A DNA stretch of 64,000 nt from Streptomyces koelreuteriae (GCF_018604545.1 NZ_CP075896.1:6758001-6822000), one strand, 5' to 3'; shown: positions 33,613-42,801, counted from the first letter of the stretch. A program made the numbers and translations. Notes: generated from the letters alone by a model not told the origin.

Positions 33613-33670
33613 CGCGCAGTTCCCCGCGCCCCTTGAGGGCGTCGCCCTAGGGGGCGCGGGGAACTGCGCG
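33613..33670. repeat. Streptomyces-type palindromic repeat with perfect 20-bp arms
   Basis: Two perfect 20-nt arms (from CGCGCAGTTCCCCGCG to CGCGGGGAACTGCGCG) flank an 18-nt centre that can itself form a small AGGGCG/CGCCCT hairpin. It sits between the convergent GntR and DUF72 genes and probably ends both. A related half-copy (GGGGCGCGGGGAAC) is seen near 53676. I recall this repeat as frequent in Streptomyces intergenic DNA. Confidence 0.7.
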
Positions 33671-33705
33671 ATTGGCCACAACGGTGCCGCAGCCGACGTA
33701 CCTGT

Positions 33706-34479
33706 TCAGCCGGTCCGCGTCAGGCGCCCCGGGGTCCGGGTGGTCTCCAGGGCCGCCGACCTCCCCAGCCGTGCGAACACCCTCGCGTCCTCCACCGCCG
33801 CGCCGCCCGGGTCGTTGTTGAAGTACGCGTGGACGTCCTCGCCGTCGGGCCAGGTCGTGGCGACGCGGTCGAGCCAGGTGGCCAGGGAGCGCCGGCCGTA
33901 GCGGGGCCAGGGGTGGGCGCGGCCCTGGTGGAAGCGGACGTAGCCCCAGTCGGTGGTGCGCCACAGCGGTGTCGCGGGACGGGCCAGGACGTCGGTCCAG
34001 CACAGGGCGGCGCCCCGGGACCGCAGGACCGCGCGGACCTCCGGTGTCCACCAGGAGTCATGGCGGGGCTCCACCGCCACCCGGGTCGAGGCGGGGAAAC
34101 AGGCCAGGCAGGCGTCCAGGAGGCCCGGGTCGGCGCGCAGGTTGGGCGGCAGCTGGAGGAGGACCGGGCCGAGGCGGCTTCCCAGGCCCGCCGCGTGGCT
34201 CATCAGGCGGTGCACCGGCTCCTCGGGGTCCTTGAGCCGCTTGATGTGTGTCAGATAGCGGCTCGCCTTGACCGCCACGACGAAGTCCCCGGGCACTCGC
34301 CCCCGCCAGTCCTCGAAGGTCTCCCGCGCCGGCAGCCGGTAGAACGCGTTGTTGATCTCGACGGTCGCGAAGTGCCCCGCGTACTCCTCCAGCCAGAGCC
34401 GCATCGGCAGCCCGGACGGGTACAGGACGTCCCGCCAGTCCTTGTACTGCCACCCGGACGTGCCGATGAACAGGGTCAT
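33706..34479 (-). CDS. DUF72 (YecE-like) protein
   Basis: A 257-residue TIM-barrel-like protein of the DUF72 family. Family marks: IGTSGWQYKDWRDVLYPSGLP at the N-terminus, YAGHFATVEINNAFYRLP, FVVAVKASRYLTHIKRL, LGPVLLQLPPN, VAVEPRHDSWW and a final YFNNDPGGAAVEDA. The biochemical role is not established. The ATG at 34479 gives the standard start. It lies just downstream of an AAA ATPase gene in the same direction. Confidence 0.88.
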   Translation of the reverse strand: MTLFIGTSGWQYKDWRDVLYPSGLPMRLWLEEYAGHFATVEINNAFYRLPARETFEDWRGRVPGDFVVAVKASRYLTHIKRLKDPEEPVHRLMSHAAGLGSRLGPVLLQLPPNLRADPGLLDACLACFPASTRVAVEPRHDSWWTPEVRAVLRSRGAALCWTDVLARPATPLWRTTDWGYVRFHQGRAHPWPRYGRRSLATWLDRVATTWPDGEDVHAYFNNDPGGAAVEDARVFARLGRSAALETTRTPGRLTRTG

Positions 34480-34511
34480 ACCCTCATGAAACACCCGCTG
34501 CCAGGGGCCTT

Positions 34512-35606
34512 CTACAGATACAGCCCCGCGTCCGCGTCCCCGCGCGGCTCCGGCAGGGCCGTCGGGGACGTGCCCCGGCGCAGCGCGTACAGCTCGGCCA
34601 GGGTCGCGCCCTCGCGGCCGACGCCGTCCTCGTGGCCCAGCCAGCCCACCGCCTCCGAGCGGGTCAGCGGACCCACCTCGATCCGGGCGAGGCAGCGGCC
34701 GGGGCGGACGACGGCGGGGTGCAGGCGCTCCAGGTCCTCGTTGGTCGTGACACCGACCAGGACGTTGCGGCCCTGGCCGAGCAGTCCGTCCGTCAGGTTC
34801 AGCAGCCGCGACAGCGCCTGGCCCGCCGTGTGCTTGGCCTCGCCGCGGATCAGCTCGTCGCAGTCCTCCAGCAGGAGCAGCCGCCAGCGGCCCTTGCCCG
34901 TCCCGTCCTCCTCACCGATCGCGATGTCCATGAGATAGCCGACGTCGGAGAAGAGCCGCTCGGGGTCCAGGACGCAGTCCACCTGGCACCAGTCCCGCCA
35001 GGAACGGGCCAGGGTGCGCAGCGCGGACGTCTTGCCGGTGCCCGGCGGGCCGTGCAGCAGGAGCAGCCGGCCCGCGATGTCCTCGGGGGTGGTCTTCATC
35101 AGCCGGTCCATGGCGTCCGCCACCGGCGCGGTGTAGTTGGACCGCACCTCGTCCCAGGTGCCCGCCGCGATCTGGCGGGTCGTGCGGTGCGGGCCGCGGC
35201 GCGGGGAGACGTACCAGAAGCCCATCGTGACGTTCTCCGGCTGCGGTTCGGGTTCGTCCGCCGCGCCGTCCGTCGCCTGGTCGAGGACCTTCTGCGCCAG
35301 CTCGGCGCTGGTCGCCGTGACCGTGACATCGGCGCCCCGGTTCCAGCGGGAGACCAGCAGCGTCCAGCCGTCGCCCTCCGCCAGCGTGGCGCTGCGGTCG
35401 TCGTCCCGGGCGACGCGCAGCACCTGGGCGCCGGACGGCATCAGCGTCGCCCCGGACCGGACACGGTCGATGTTCGCCGCGTGGGAGTACGGCTGCTCGC
35501 CCGTCGCGAAGCGGCCGAGGAACAGCGCGTCGACGACATCGGACGGGGAGTCGGAGTCGTCGACGTTGAGCCGGATCGGCAGCGCCTCGTGCGGGTTTCC
35601 AGACAT
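34512..35606 (-). CDS. AAA-family ATPase with DUF5925-like N-terminus
   Basis: A 364-residue protein. The N-terminal region (residues 1 to about 140, starting MSGNPHEALPIRLNVDDSDSP) matches my recollection of DUF5925. The ATPase part has Walker A HGPPGTGKTSALR, Walker B RLLLLEDCDEL, sensor 1 NVLVGVTTNED and an Arg finger-like VVRPGRCLARIEVGPLTRSEA. It resembles classical AAA remodelers in this core. Its partner is unknown. It precedes the DUF72 gene with a 32-nt gap and may be co-transcribed with it. Confidence 0.82.
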   Translation of the reverse strand: MSGNPHEALPIRLNVDDSDSPSDVVDALFLGRFATGEQPYSHAANIDRVRSGATLMPSGAQVLRVARDDDRSATLAEGDGWTLLVSRWNRGADVTVTATSAELAQKVLDQATDGAADEPEPQPENVTMGFWYVSPRRGPHRTTRQIAAGTWDEVRSNYTAPVADAMDRLMKTTPEDIAGRLLLLHGPPGTGKTSALRTLARSWRDWCQVDCVLDPERLFSDVGYLMDIAIGEEDGTGKGRWRLLLLEDCDELIRGEAKHTAGQALSRLLNLTDGLLGQGRNVLVGVTTNEDLERLHPAVVRPGRCLARIEVGPLTRSEAVGWLGHEDGVGREGATLAELYALRRGTSPTALPEPRGDADAGLYL

Positions 35607-35725
35607 GCCGCCATGATCCGGCACAGGGGCGCCGCGTGCACCCGGTTTCCCGGGGCGCGCGGCAGTTCCCCGTGCGCGGGCCGTGCCTCGAAGCCCGTGC
35701 GGCTCAGGCCCCAAGCCCGCGCAGG

Positions 35726-36526
35726 TCAGACCCCTGAGCGCGACACCAGCCGGCGTGCCTGCCGGGTCCTGCGGACCAGGGCGTACCCCTTGGTCAGGGC
35801 ACGGTCCCTGGCGAACGTACGGGCGATCGCGTGGCCCTCGACCACCCGCTCGAACTCCTCGATCCCCGTGCCGCGGCGCACCGTCACGCGCCGCAGGGCG
35901 TACGGCCCCTGAGCGCGGCGCGCGAGGCCGTTGCCCACGGCGAGTGCCTGGGCGTACCCCGTCTCGCGCACCGCCCGCCGGACCCGGCGGCTGGAATAGC
36001 CGTAGGGGTAGGCGAACGAGGCCGGTACGGTGCCCAGTTGGTCCGCGACGATCTCCTTGCAGTGGATCAGCTCGAACCGCAAGCCGGCGTCGGAGACCTG
36101 GTCGAGCTGAGGGTGGCTGTGGCTGTGCCCGCCGATCTCGACGCCCGCCGCGGCGAGCTCGCGGACCTGGTCCCAGTCCAGCATCCTGTCCAGGCCGCCG
36201 CCGGTGTCGTACGGCCCCCGCAGCCACCCGGTCGAGACGAACAGCGTGGCCGGGAAGCCGTGCTTGGCGAGCACGGGCAGCGCGTGCCGGTGCACGCCCT
36301 CGTAGCCGTCGTCGAACGTGATGAGGACCGGCCGCGCGGGCAGCGGGCGGCCGGAGCGCCAGCACGCGGCGAGTCCGGCCGTGGTGAGCGGCGTCAGACC
36401 CCGGTCCGCGAGCACCGCCATCTGCTCGGCGAACGCCTCAGGGGTCACCGACAGGGCGCGGGTCGCCTCGTTCGGATCGGTCGCGACCGCGTGGTACATG
36501 AGGATCGGTACGGCTGTGTCACTCAC
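35726..36526 (-). CDS. Polysaccharide deacetylase (NodB/CE4 family)
   Basis: A 266-residue CE4 enzyme. LITFDDGYEGVHRHALPVL has the catalytic Asp and the metal-binding Asp, GGHSHSHPQLDQV supplies the metal-binding His pair, and ASFAYPYGYSSRRVRRAVRETGY follows. No signal peptide is seen, so it may act on a cytoplasmic lipid-linked sugar. The GTG at 36526 overlaps the end of the glycosyltransferase gene upstream by 8 nt. With the two GT2 genes it forms a tight operon, probably for a surface glycan. Confidence 0.88.
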   Translation of the reverse strand: MSDTAVPILMYHAVATDPNEATRALSVTPEAFAEQMAVLADRGLTPLTTAGLAACWRSGRPLPARPVLITFDDGYEGVHRHALPVLAKHGFPATLFVSTGWLRGPYDTGGGLDRMLDWDQVRELAAAGVEIGGHSHSHPQLDQVSDAGLRFELIHCKEIVADQLGTVPASFAYPYGYSSRRVRRAVRETGYAQALAVGNGLARRAQGPYALRRVTVRRGTGIEEFERVVEGHAIARTFARDRALTKGYALVRRTRQARRLVSRSGV

Positions 36527-37526
36527 GGACGGCCTCCTCCACCGAGGGCACCGAGAACGTCGCCCCGCCCCGGCGGGCCCGCACGCTCCCCACCACGTAT
36601 CCGCCCGCCGCCGTGAGCACCCCGGCGACGATCGCGCCCGCCCGCCCCACACCGCCCGGCCGGGCCAGCAGGGCGTCCCGCAGACCCCGGGCCACCCCGG
36701 CCGGCAGCACCCGGGTCGTGTACCGGCGCTCCGACTCGAGTCCCTTCCCGGCGCCGACGCTCCGGGCCACCAGGGCCTTGGACAGGCCCTCGGCGTAGGT
36801 GCGCGTACGGAAGTAGCGGAAGTGCTCGCGGACCTTTGGCACCCGGTGATGGATCACCGCCCGGTCGTCGATCAGCAGCACCGCGTCGGGCCGGGCGCGG
36901 CTGAGGCGGATGCACAGTTCCGTCTCCTCGCAGCCCAGCGGGCGTTTGTCGCCGTCCCTGCCGATGCCGGTGGCGAAGCCGCCCGCCGCGTCGAAGGCGC
37001 TGCGGCGGAACGAGGCGTTGCCGCCGAGGACGTTGCGCACCCGGACCCGGCCGCGCGGCAGACCCCGGTAGGTGCAGCCCACCACCCAGTCGAACTCCTC
37101 CGGGAACCAGTCAGGCCGCCGCCCCGACGCCCAGACCGGCACCGTGCGCCCGCCGACCGCCATCACCCGCGGGTCGGTGTACGCCTCGGCGAAGTGCCGC
37201 AGCCAGTCGCGCTCGGCCACGGCGTCGTCGTCGAGGAAGGCGACGATCTCACCGTGCGCCGCCGCGATCCCGGTGTTGCGGCCCGCGGACAGGCCGCGGG
37301 GGCCCGCGTTGGCGAGCACCCGCACCACAGCGCCCTCGGAGGGCTCCTGGTACTCCTTGTACTCCTTGGCCAGCCGCTCCCGCAGCGTGTCGTTGTGGTC
37401 GACGACCAGCAGCGTCTCCAGGGCCGGCCGTGACTGCGCCCGCACCGAGGAGACCGCCGCGAGGATGTCCTCCCAGCGGTCCTCGGTGTACGCGCAGATC
37501 ACGACGGAGATGCCGGGACCGCTCAA
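36519..37526 (-). CDS. GT2-family glycosyltransferase
   Basis: A 335-residue glycosyltransferase. The GT-A core shows SVVICAYTEDRWEDILAAVSS, GPRGLSAGRNTGIAAA, the metal-binding IVAFLDDDAVAE, and a later LGGNASFRRSAF and CEETELCIRLS. The C-terminal part has one possible membrane segment (AGAIVAGVLTAAGGYVVGS). The start is TTG at 37526, which overlaps the stop of the preceding gene as TTGA and has GAGAGG upstream. This makes coupled translation very likely. The sugar transferred is not deducible. Confidence 0.85.
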   Translation of the reverse strand: MSGPGISVVICAYTEDRWEDILAAVSSVRAQSRPALETLLVVDHNDTLRERLAKEYKEYQEPSEGAVVRVLANAGPRGLSAGRNTGIAAAHGEIVAFLDDDAVAERDWLRHFAEAYTDPRVMAVGGRTVPVWASGRRPDWFPEEFDWVVGCTYRGLPRGRVRVRNVLGGNASFRRSAFDAAGGFATGIGRDGDKRPLGCEETELCIRLSRARPDAVLLIDDRAVIHHRVPKVREHFRYFRTRTYAEGLSKALVARSVGAGKGLESERRYTTRVLPAGVARGLRDALLARPGGVGRAGAIVAGVLTAAGGYVVGSVRARRGGATFSVPSVEEAVRE

Positions 37527-38344
37527 GACACCTCTCCCCGCAGGGCGTCCACCATCGGCGACCGGGGCGAACGGCGGCGCAGCGCCCGGCGGTTGGAGCG
37601 CTCCTGGAGGATCACCCGCAGCACGCGCAGCCCGTCCCGCACGGCCCGCAGATTGCTGGTGCCGTGGATGCGGAGATATTCGTGGCTCGGGATCTCCTGC
37701 ACCTTGAGCCCGGCCTTGACGACCCGGATGTTCATCAGGGTCTCGACCTCGAAGCCGGTGCAGTCGAGGTCGATCTTGTCGAGGCAGTGCCGCCAGAACG
37801 CGTTGTAGCCGTAGCACAGATCGGTGTAGCGGGCGCCGAACTTGCGGTTGACGACCGAGCACAGCGCCCAGTTGCCGAGCTTGCGGATGAAGGTCATGTC
37901 GTCGGTGCCGCCGCCGTTGGCGAAGCGGGAGCCCTTGGCGAAGTCCGCGCCGGAGACCAGGGCGGAGACGTACGACAGGATCTCGCCCCCGTCGGCCGAG
38001 CCGTCCGCGTCGACCATCACGATGATGTCGCCGGTGCAGGCCTGGAAGCCGGTGATCAGGGCGTCGCCCTTGCCCTTGCCGCGCTGCTCGACGACCTTGA
38101 CCTCGGGCCACAGCTCGCGGGCCACCCGGACCGTGTCGTCGGTGGAGTTCCCGTCGACCAGGACCACTTCGTGTATCCAGTCGGGCAGGGTCTTGAAGAC
38201 GTACGGAAGGTTCTCCGCCTCGTTCATGGCCGGGATGACCACGCTCACCGGCGGCGCGATGGCCAGGTGAGAGGAGACGGGTCGGTACTTGGAGACGACC
38301 GGCGGATGCTGCTCCGCGGCGGCCGGCTGCAGAACTGAGCTCAT
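37523..38344 (-). CDS. GT2-family glycosyltransferase, DPM1-like
   Basis: A 273-residue enzyme with the polyprenyl-phosphate glycosyltransferase pattern: VSVVIPAMNEAENLPYVF, VVLVDGNSTDDT, KGKGDALITGFQACTGDIIVMVDADGS and GSRFANGGGTDDMT. DPM1-like enzymes move a sugar from a nucleotide to undecaprenyl phosphate. No C-terminal membrane helices are present. It is the first gene of a three-gene unit with the second GT2 and the deacetylase (4-nt overlap), which fits building, extending and then trimming a lipid-linked glycan. ATG 38344 with GAGGG upstream. Confidence 0.86.
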   Translation of the reverse strand: MSSVLQPAAAEQHPPVVSKYRPVSSHLAIAPPVSVVIPAMNEAENLPYVFKTLPDWIHEVVLVDGNSTDDTVRVARELWPEVKVVEQRGKGKGDALITGFQACTGDIIVMVDADGSADGGEILSYVSALVSGADFAKGSRFANGGGTDDMTFIRKLGNWALCSVVNRKFGARYTDLCYGYNAFWRHCLDKIDLDCTGFEVETLMNIRVVKAGLKVQEIPSHEYLRIHGTSNLRAVRDGLRVLRVILQERSNRRALRRRSPRSPMVDALRGEVS

Positions 38345-38813
38345 GAGTCTGGGGCCCTCTCGTCCGGTGGACCGCCCCCCCAGGGCAGTCCGGATCCAGT
38401 CCGGTTCGAAAGGGGGGTTCTCACCCGTGGCACGCCGAGATGGAGCTTCGGGCACGCCGGGTGAGCTGGCAAAGCTGGCCGACCGCGAAAACGGCAGCCG
38501 ACCGCGCGGCACGGCCCGGCCACCAAAAGCGGTCACCGAGCACGGCACCCCCCTACCGCGCCCCGCGCCGGTACGTCGCGGTCCTTGAGCCCTCCCCTAG
38601 AGCCGCGTACTGACGGACCGATGCGGGTGAGATGTATGACGGTATTGACGATTGAACCCGTATGGCAAGACCTGGAACGGCCCCTCACGTTTTTGTTGGT
38701 TTGGCCGTTACTGGATGTCTTTTGTGGGTCGTAAGTTGAAAGGTTCCGGTCACAGAAACAGCCGTTCCCCGGAGGCGCGACCCGCCTCCGGGGAACGTTT
38801 GTTCAGGTGCTGG
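38345..38813. other. Gene-free region between the glycan operon and the subtilisin gene
   Basis: This 469-bp stretch holds the promoter of the glycan operon near 38345-38600 and the terminator of the subtilisin gene at 38763. The segment 38620-38760 is relatively T-rich, with several TTGAC and TTTTTG words. It could host a small RNA, but I see no supporting structure. Confidence 0.45.
38763..38797. terminator. Terminator of the subtilisin gene
   Basis: Perfect 15-nt arms CGTTCCCCGGAGGCG and CGCCTCCGGGGAACG around CGACC, 16 bp past the subtilisin stop codon (minus strand). Confidence 0.85.
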
Positions 38814-40019
38814 TTACTGCACGAGCTTCAGCAGCCGGTTCGGCGAACCCGTACCCGCGCTGGTGACCTTGCCGGTGGTGGCGCCGGCGACCAGGGCCGA
38901 GGCGACCTGGGCCGGGGTGGAGGAGGTGTGGCCCGCCAGATAGACCGCCGCCGCGCCCGCGACGTGCGGGGTCGCCATCGAGGTGCCGGAGATGGTGTTG
39001 GTCGCGGTGTCGCTGGTGTGCCAGCCGGCCGTGATGGACGAGCCGGGCGCGAAGATGTCCAGGACCGAGCCGTAGTTGGAGTAGCTCGCCTTGGCGTCGG
39101 TGTTGGCCGTGGCGCCGACCGTGATGGCCTCGGTGACCCGGGCCGGGGAGGACGAGGAGGCGGTGGTGCTGCTGTTGCCCGCGGCGACGGCGTAGGTGAC
39201 GCCGCTGGCTATGGAGTTGCGGACGGCCGTGTCCAGCGAGGCCGAGGCGCCGCCGCCGAGCGACATGTTGGCGACCGAGGGGCCGGAGTGGTTCTGCGTC
39301 ACCCAGTCGATGCCCGCGATCACACCGGCCGTGGTGCCGGAGCCGCTGTTGTTCAGCACCCGCACGCCGACGATCTTCGCCTTCTTGGCGACACCGTAGG
39401 TCGTGCCCGCGATCGTGGTGGCCACATGGGTGCCGTGGCCGTTGCCGTCGGAGGCGTCGTTGTCGCCGTCGACGGCGTCGTAGCCGTGCGCGGCACGGCC
39501 GCTGATCTGCTGGTGGGTGACGCGCACACCGGTGTCGATCACATAGACCGTCACGCCGCTGCCCGCGCTGTCCGGGTAGGTGTAGGTGCCGGAGAGCGGG
39601 AGCGAGGTCTGGTCGATGCGGTCCAGACCCCAGGGAGCGCTGGTCTGGGTGGCGTCGGCCTGGACGCGCTGGTTCTGCTCGACCGCGGCCACGGCCGGGT
39701 CGGCGGCGAGCCGCTTGGCCTCGGTGGCGGAGAGAGCGGCGGAGTAGCCGTTCAGCGCCTTGCCGAAGGTCCGCTGGACCGTGCCGCCGTACTCCTTCAC
39801 CAGGCCCTTGCCCGCGGCCGAGGATGCCTTCAGCCCCGCGCTCTTCTTGAGCGTGACGATGTAGCTGTCCTTGATCGCGGTCGGGGAGTTCGCCGCGAGC
39901 ACCCGGCCCTCGGCGGGAGCGGCCTGGGCGGGCAGGGCGGTGAACCCGCCCACGAGGGCGGCGGTCGCCACCGAGGTGATCGCGGCGAGTCCGAGTCTCT
40001 TGCTGCGCAGTTGTGCCAT
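38814..40019 (-). CDS. Secreted subtilisin-like serine protease (S8) with I9 propeptide
   Basis: A 401-residue preproprotease. The signal peptide ends near residue 33 (ALPAQAAPA). An I9 inhibitor propeptide follows (KDSYIVTLKKS ... VAAVEQNQRV). The catalytic domain has the triad in VYVIDTGV (Asp), GNGHGTHV (His) and SGTSMATPHVAG (Ser), with the oxyanion Asn in AVAAGNSS. There is no C-terminal P-domain or anchor, so it is a simple secreted enzyme similar to aqualysin and proteinase K types. GAGGAGG precedes the ATG. It diverges from the SGNH esterase gene. Confidence 0.94.
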   Translation of the reverse strand: MAQLRSKRLGLAAITSVATAALVGGFTALPAQAAPAEGRVLAANSPTAIKDSYIVTLKKSAGLKASSAAGKGLVKEYGGTVQRTFGKALNGYSAALSATEAKRLAADPAVAAVEQNQRVQADATQTSAPWGLDRIDQTSLPLSGTYTYPDSAGSGVTVYVIDTGVRVTHQQISGRAAHGYDAVDGDNDASDGNGHGTHVATTIAGTTYGVAKKAKIVGVRVLNNSGSGTTAGVIAGIDWVTQNHSGPSVANMSLGGGASASLDTAVRNSIASGVTYAVAAGNSSTTASSSSPARVTEAITVGATANTDAKASYSNYGSVLDIFAPGSSITAGWHTSDTATNTISGTSMATPHVAGAAAVYLAGHTSSTPAQVASALVAGATTGKVTSAGTGSPNRLLKLVQ

Positions 40020-40172
40020 TACGAGGGAGTCCTCCTCTAGGCGGCGCGCGCCTGGGTGGGGCGCGCGTCATGTGGGGGTGGTGCGCGTGCTCGCGCACTA
40101 CGGCCGGGGAGCGTCGCGTTCCGCTCTCGGCCGGAGTAAAGCGTCGACCATCTACCGGCGTAGAACAAGAGA

Positions 40173-40263
40173 GTTGAGCACTAGTCAACAAATCTGTCAT
40201 GAGCACGAAATAAATCAACAGAGTTGGCATGGACACTTCCTGTCAACACGCGTAGCTGCTACG
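40173..40263. promoter_or_regulatory. Dyads in the subtilisin/SGNH esterase divergent promoter region
   Basis: GTTGA-GCACTAG-TCAAC (40173-40189) and CGTAGC-T-GCTACG (40251-40263) are perfect dyads in this AT-richer 280-bp gap. The second lies 36 bp before the esterase ATG and is a good repressor-site candidate. No regulator gene adjoins. Confidence 0.45.
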
Positions 40264-40299
40264 ACGGTTAAGGCAGAGATCCTGCTAAAGGGAGGTTCC

Positions 40300-41106
40300 A
40301 TGAGACGTTCCCGACTTGTCGTCCTCGTGAGCTCGCTCCTCCTCGCCGTCGGCACCGCCCTCACCGGGGCCGCGACGGCGCAGGCGTCCTCACTCGCAGC
40401 AACTGGCGGCTATGTGGCGCTCGGTGACTCCTACTCCTCCGGAGTGGGCGCCGGCAGCTACATCGGCTCCAGCGGCGACTGCAAGCGCAGCACCAAGGCA
40501 TTCCCCTACCTCTGGGCAGCCGCCCACTCCCCCTCGACCTTCGACTTCACGGCCTGCTCGGGCGCCCGAACGGGTGATGTTCTGTCCGGTCAGCTCGGCC
40601 CGCTCAGCAGCGCCACCGCCCTCGTCTCGCTCAGCGTCGGCGGCAACGACGCCGGATTCGCCGACGTCATGACGACCTGTGTGACCCAGTCCGACAGCTC
40701 CTGCGTCTCCCGCATCAACACCGCCCGCGCGTACGTCGACTCCACGCTGCCCGGCAAGCTCGACGGCGTGTACTCGGCGATCCGCTCCAAGGCACCCAAC
40801 GCACGCGTCGTCGTCCTCGGATACCCCCGCTTCTACAAGCTCGGCACGACCTGTCTCGGCCTCTCCGAAACCAAGCGGAAGGCCATCAACGACGCCGCCG
40901 ACCACCTCGACACCGCCATCGCCAAGCGCGCCGCCGACCACGGCTTCGTCTTCGGCGACGTACGCACCACCTTCACCGGCCACGAGATCTGCTCCGGCGA
41001 CTCCTGGCTGCACAGCGTCAGCTGGCTCAACATCGGCGAGTCCTACCACCCGAAGGCCCCCGGCCAGTCGGGTGGCTATCTGCCGGTGCTCAACGCCAAC
41101 GACTGA
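40300..41106 (+). CDS. Secreted SGNH/GDSL hydrolase (esterase/lipase)
   Basis: A 268-residue secreted esterase. The signal peptide runs to about residue 30 (ATAQASSLAA). Block I is ALGDSYSSG with the nucleophile Ser, block II is CSGARTGD, block III is VGGNDAGF, and block V is ESYHPKAPGQ with the catalytic His. Six or more Cys in the mature part suggest disulfides as in Streptomyces SGNH lipases. AAAGGGAGG lies right before the ATG at 40300. It is convergent with the kinase gene, with 4 nt between them. Confidence 0.92.
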   Translation: MRRSRLVVLVSSLLLAVGTALTGAATAQASSLAATGGYVALGDSYSSGVGAGSYIGSSGDCKRSTKAFPYLWAAAHSPSTFDFTACSGARTGDVLSGQLGPLSSATALVSLSVGGNDAGFADVMTTCVTQSDSSCVSRINTARAYVDSTLPGKLDGVYSAIRSKAPNARVVVLGYPRFYKLGTTCLGLSETKRKAINDAADHLDTAIAKRAADHGFVFGDVRTTFTGHEICSGDSWLHSVSWLNIGESYHPKAPGQSGGYLPVLNAND

Positions 41107-41110
41107 CCGG

Positions 41111-42769
41111 TCACCCGGAGTCGGAGTCGGAGTCCGAACCTGAACCCGAGTCCGAACCCGTGTCCGTGTCCGTGCCCGAAGGAGAAGGGGAGGCCCCGTC
41201 CGTCGGGGTCTCCGTCTCGCAGGTCACCGAGAACGGCACCCCCTCGGACGTCGTCCGCACCGGCTCCCGCACCTCGACGCTGATCTCGTTCTCGAACGCC
41301 CCGCTCTCCGCGTCCGTCGTCACGGTCACCGCGTCCTGCTTCGTACGCCCGCCGCCCTCCGGGAACGACAGCGTCTTCCAGCCCCCGTCGAGCTCGGAGC
41401 CGTCCTGCGTCAGCCAGCGGTAGCTCACCTCGGCCGGCAGCCGGCCCACCGTGAACGACGCCGTGAACTGCGGCGCCTGGGCGTTCGGCGGCGGGCACGG
41501 GCCCGAGTAGTCCGTGCGCTTGCCCTCCAGGGCCACCCGCACCGACTGCGGCGGCGGACTGCTCTTCTCGGTCTCGCTCTCGCTCGGCGTCGGGGAGGGG
41601 CTCGACTTCCCGGTCCCGGTGTTCTCCTTCGGTCCGGTCTCGGCCGGTGTACTCGCCCCGGCCCCCTGGTCGTTGTCCCCGGAGCCGTCACCGCCCCCGC
41701 GGTTCAGCAGCGCGTACGTCAGCCCGCCCACCGCGAGGGCCAGGGCGACGACGCCCGCGACCAGCACCCGGCCGGTCCGACGGTCGCGACCATGACCGGT
41801 GGCCGTCGTCGTCGAGCCCGAGCCCGACCCCGAGGACATCGACTGCCCGGGGAACGGCATCGGGGGCGTGGCGGCCGGCTCGGGCCGGGCCGCGGCCGGC
41901 GGCGGGAACGGGACCGCCCGGGTGGTGTCCGCGCCCGGCGCGCCGCCCGCCGCGATGACCCGCAGGTCCTGCTCGGCCCGCTCGGGCGGCAGCCGCTGCT
42001 CGGGATCCTTGCGCAGCAGTCCCTCGATGACGGGGGCGAGCGGACCGGCCCGGTACGGCGGCGGCAGCTCCTCGTCGACGATCGCGCGCAGGGTGCTCAG
42101 CGGCGTGTCGTGACGGAAGGGGGAGTGGCCCTCGACCGCCGCGTACAGCAGCACCCCGAGCGACCACAGGTCGGACTCCGGACCCGGCGTGCGGCCGAGC
42201 GCCCGCTCCGGGGCGAGGAACTCGGGCGAGCCGATGACCTCCCCGGTCATGGTCAGCGCGGAGCTGCCCTCGACCATGGCGATCCCGAAGTCGGTGAGCA
42301 CGATCCGGCCGTCGTTCGAGATCAGCACGTTGGCCGGCTTCACGTCCCGGTGCAGCACCCCGGCCTCGTGCGCGACCCGCAGCGCGGCCAGCACCTCGGC
42401 GCCGATGTGCGCGGCCCGCTGCGGCGGCATCGGGCCCTCGGCGTCCAGCACCTCCGCCAGCGAGAGCCCGCGGACCAGCTCCATGACGATCCACGGCCGG
42501 CCGCCGTCCGTCGCCACGTCGTATACGGTCACCACGTTCCCGCTGGCGACCCGGGCGGCCGCCCACGCCTCCCGCTCCAGCCGGGCGTACATCCGCTGTA
42601 CGTCGTCGGCCGCGATGCCGGCCGGGGCGCGCACCTCCTTGACGGCGACCTCGCGGTGCAGCACTTCGTCGCGGGCGCGCCACACCGTCCCCATGCCGCC
42701 CTCGCCCAGCGGCGCCAGGAGCCGGTAGCGGCCCGCGATCACACGCTCATGGCCCGGTTCTTCGGACAC
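41111..42769 (-). CDS. Transmembrane Ser/Thr protein kinase (PknB-like)
   Basis: A 552-residue receptor-type kinase. The kinase domain (about 12-270) shows LGEGGMGTVW, the Lys of VAVKEV, HRDVKPANVL, DFGIAMV and GSPEFLAPE. A Pro/Ala linker, one membrane helix (VLVAGVVALALAVGGLTYALL) and an outer region of about 180 residues follow. The outer part holds a beta-rich domain (VSYRWLTQDGSELDGGW) and a Ser/Asp/Gly repeat tail ending SDSDSDSG. The outside domain presumably senses a wall or surface signal. No PASTA repeats are present. Its upstream region carries an 18-bp tandem repeat. Confidence 0.9.
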   Translation of the reverse strand: MSEEPGHERVIAGRYRLLAPLGEGGMGTVWRARDEVLHREVAVKEVRAPAGIAADDVQRMYARLEREAWAAARVASGNVVTVYDVATDGGRPWIVMELVRGLSLAEVLDAEGPMPPQRAAHIGAEVLAALRVAHEAGVLHRDVKPANVLISNDGRIVLTDFGIAMVEGSSALTMTGEVIGSPEFLAPERALGRTPGPESDLWSLGVLLYAAVEGHSPFRHDTPLSTLRAIVDEELPPPYRAGPLAPVIEGLLRKDPEQRLPPERAEQDLRVIAAGGAPGADTTRAVPFPPPAAARPEPAATPPMPFPGQSMSSGSGSGSTTTATGHGRDRRTGRVLVAGVVALALAVGGLTYALLNRGGGDGSGDNDQGAGASTPAETGPKENTGTGKSSPSPTPSESETEKSSPPPQSVRVALEGKRTDYSGPCPPPNAQAPQFTASFTVGRLPAEVSYRWLTQDGSELDGGWKTLSFPEGGGRTKQDAVTVTTDAESGAFENEISVEVREPVRTTSEGVPFSVTCETETPTDGASPSPSGTDTDTGSDSGSGSDSDSDSG

Positions 42770-42801
42770 GGAGCCCCCATTCGCAGCCGGGCGAAATCTC
42801 C

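Noticed and set aside
41118..41170. GAGTCC-type repeats as an independent element
   Set aside because: They encode the Ser/Asp tail of the kinase in frame.
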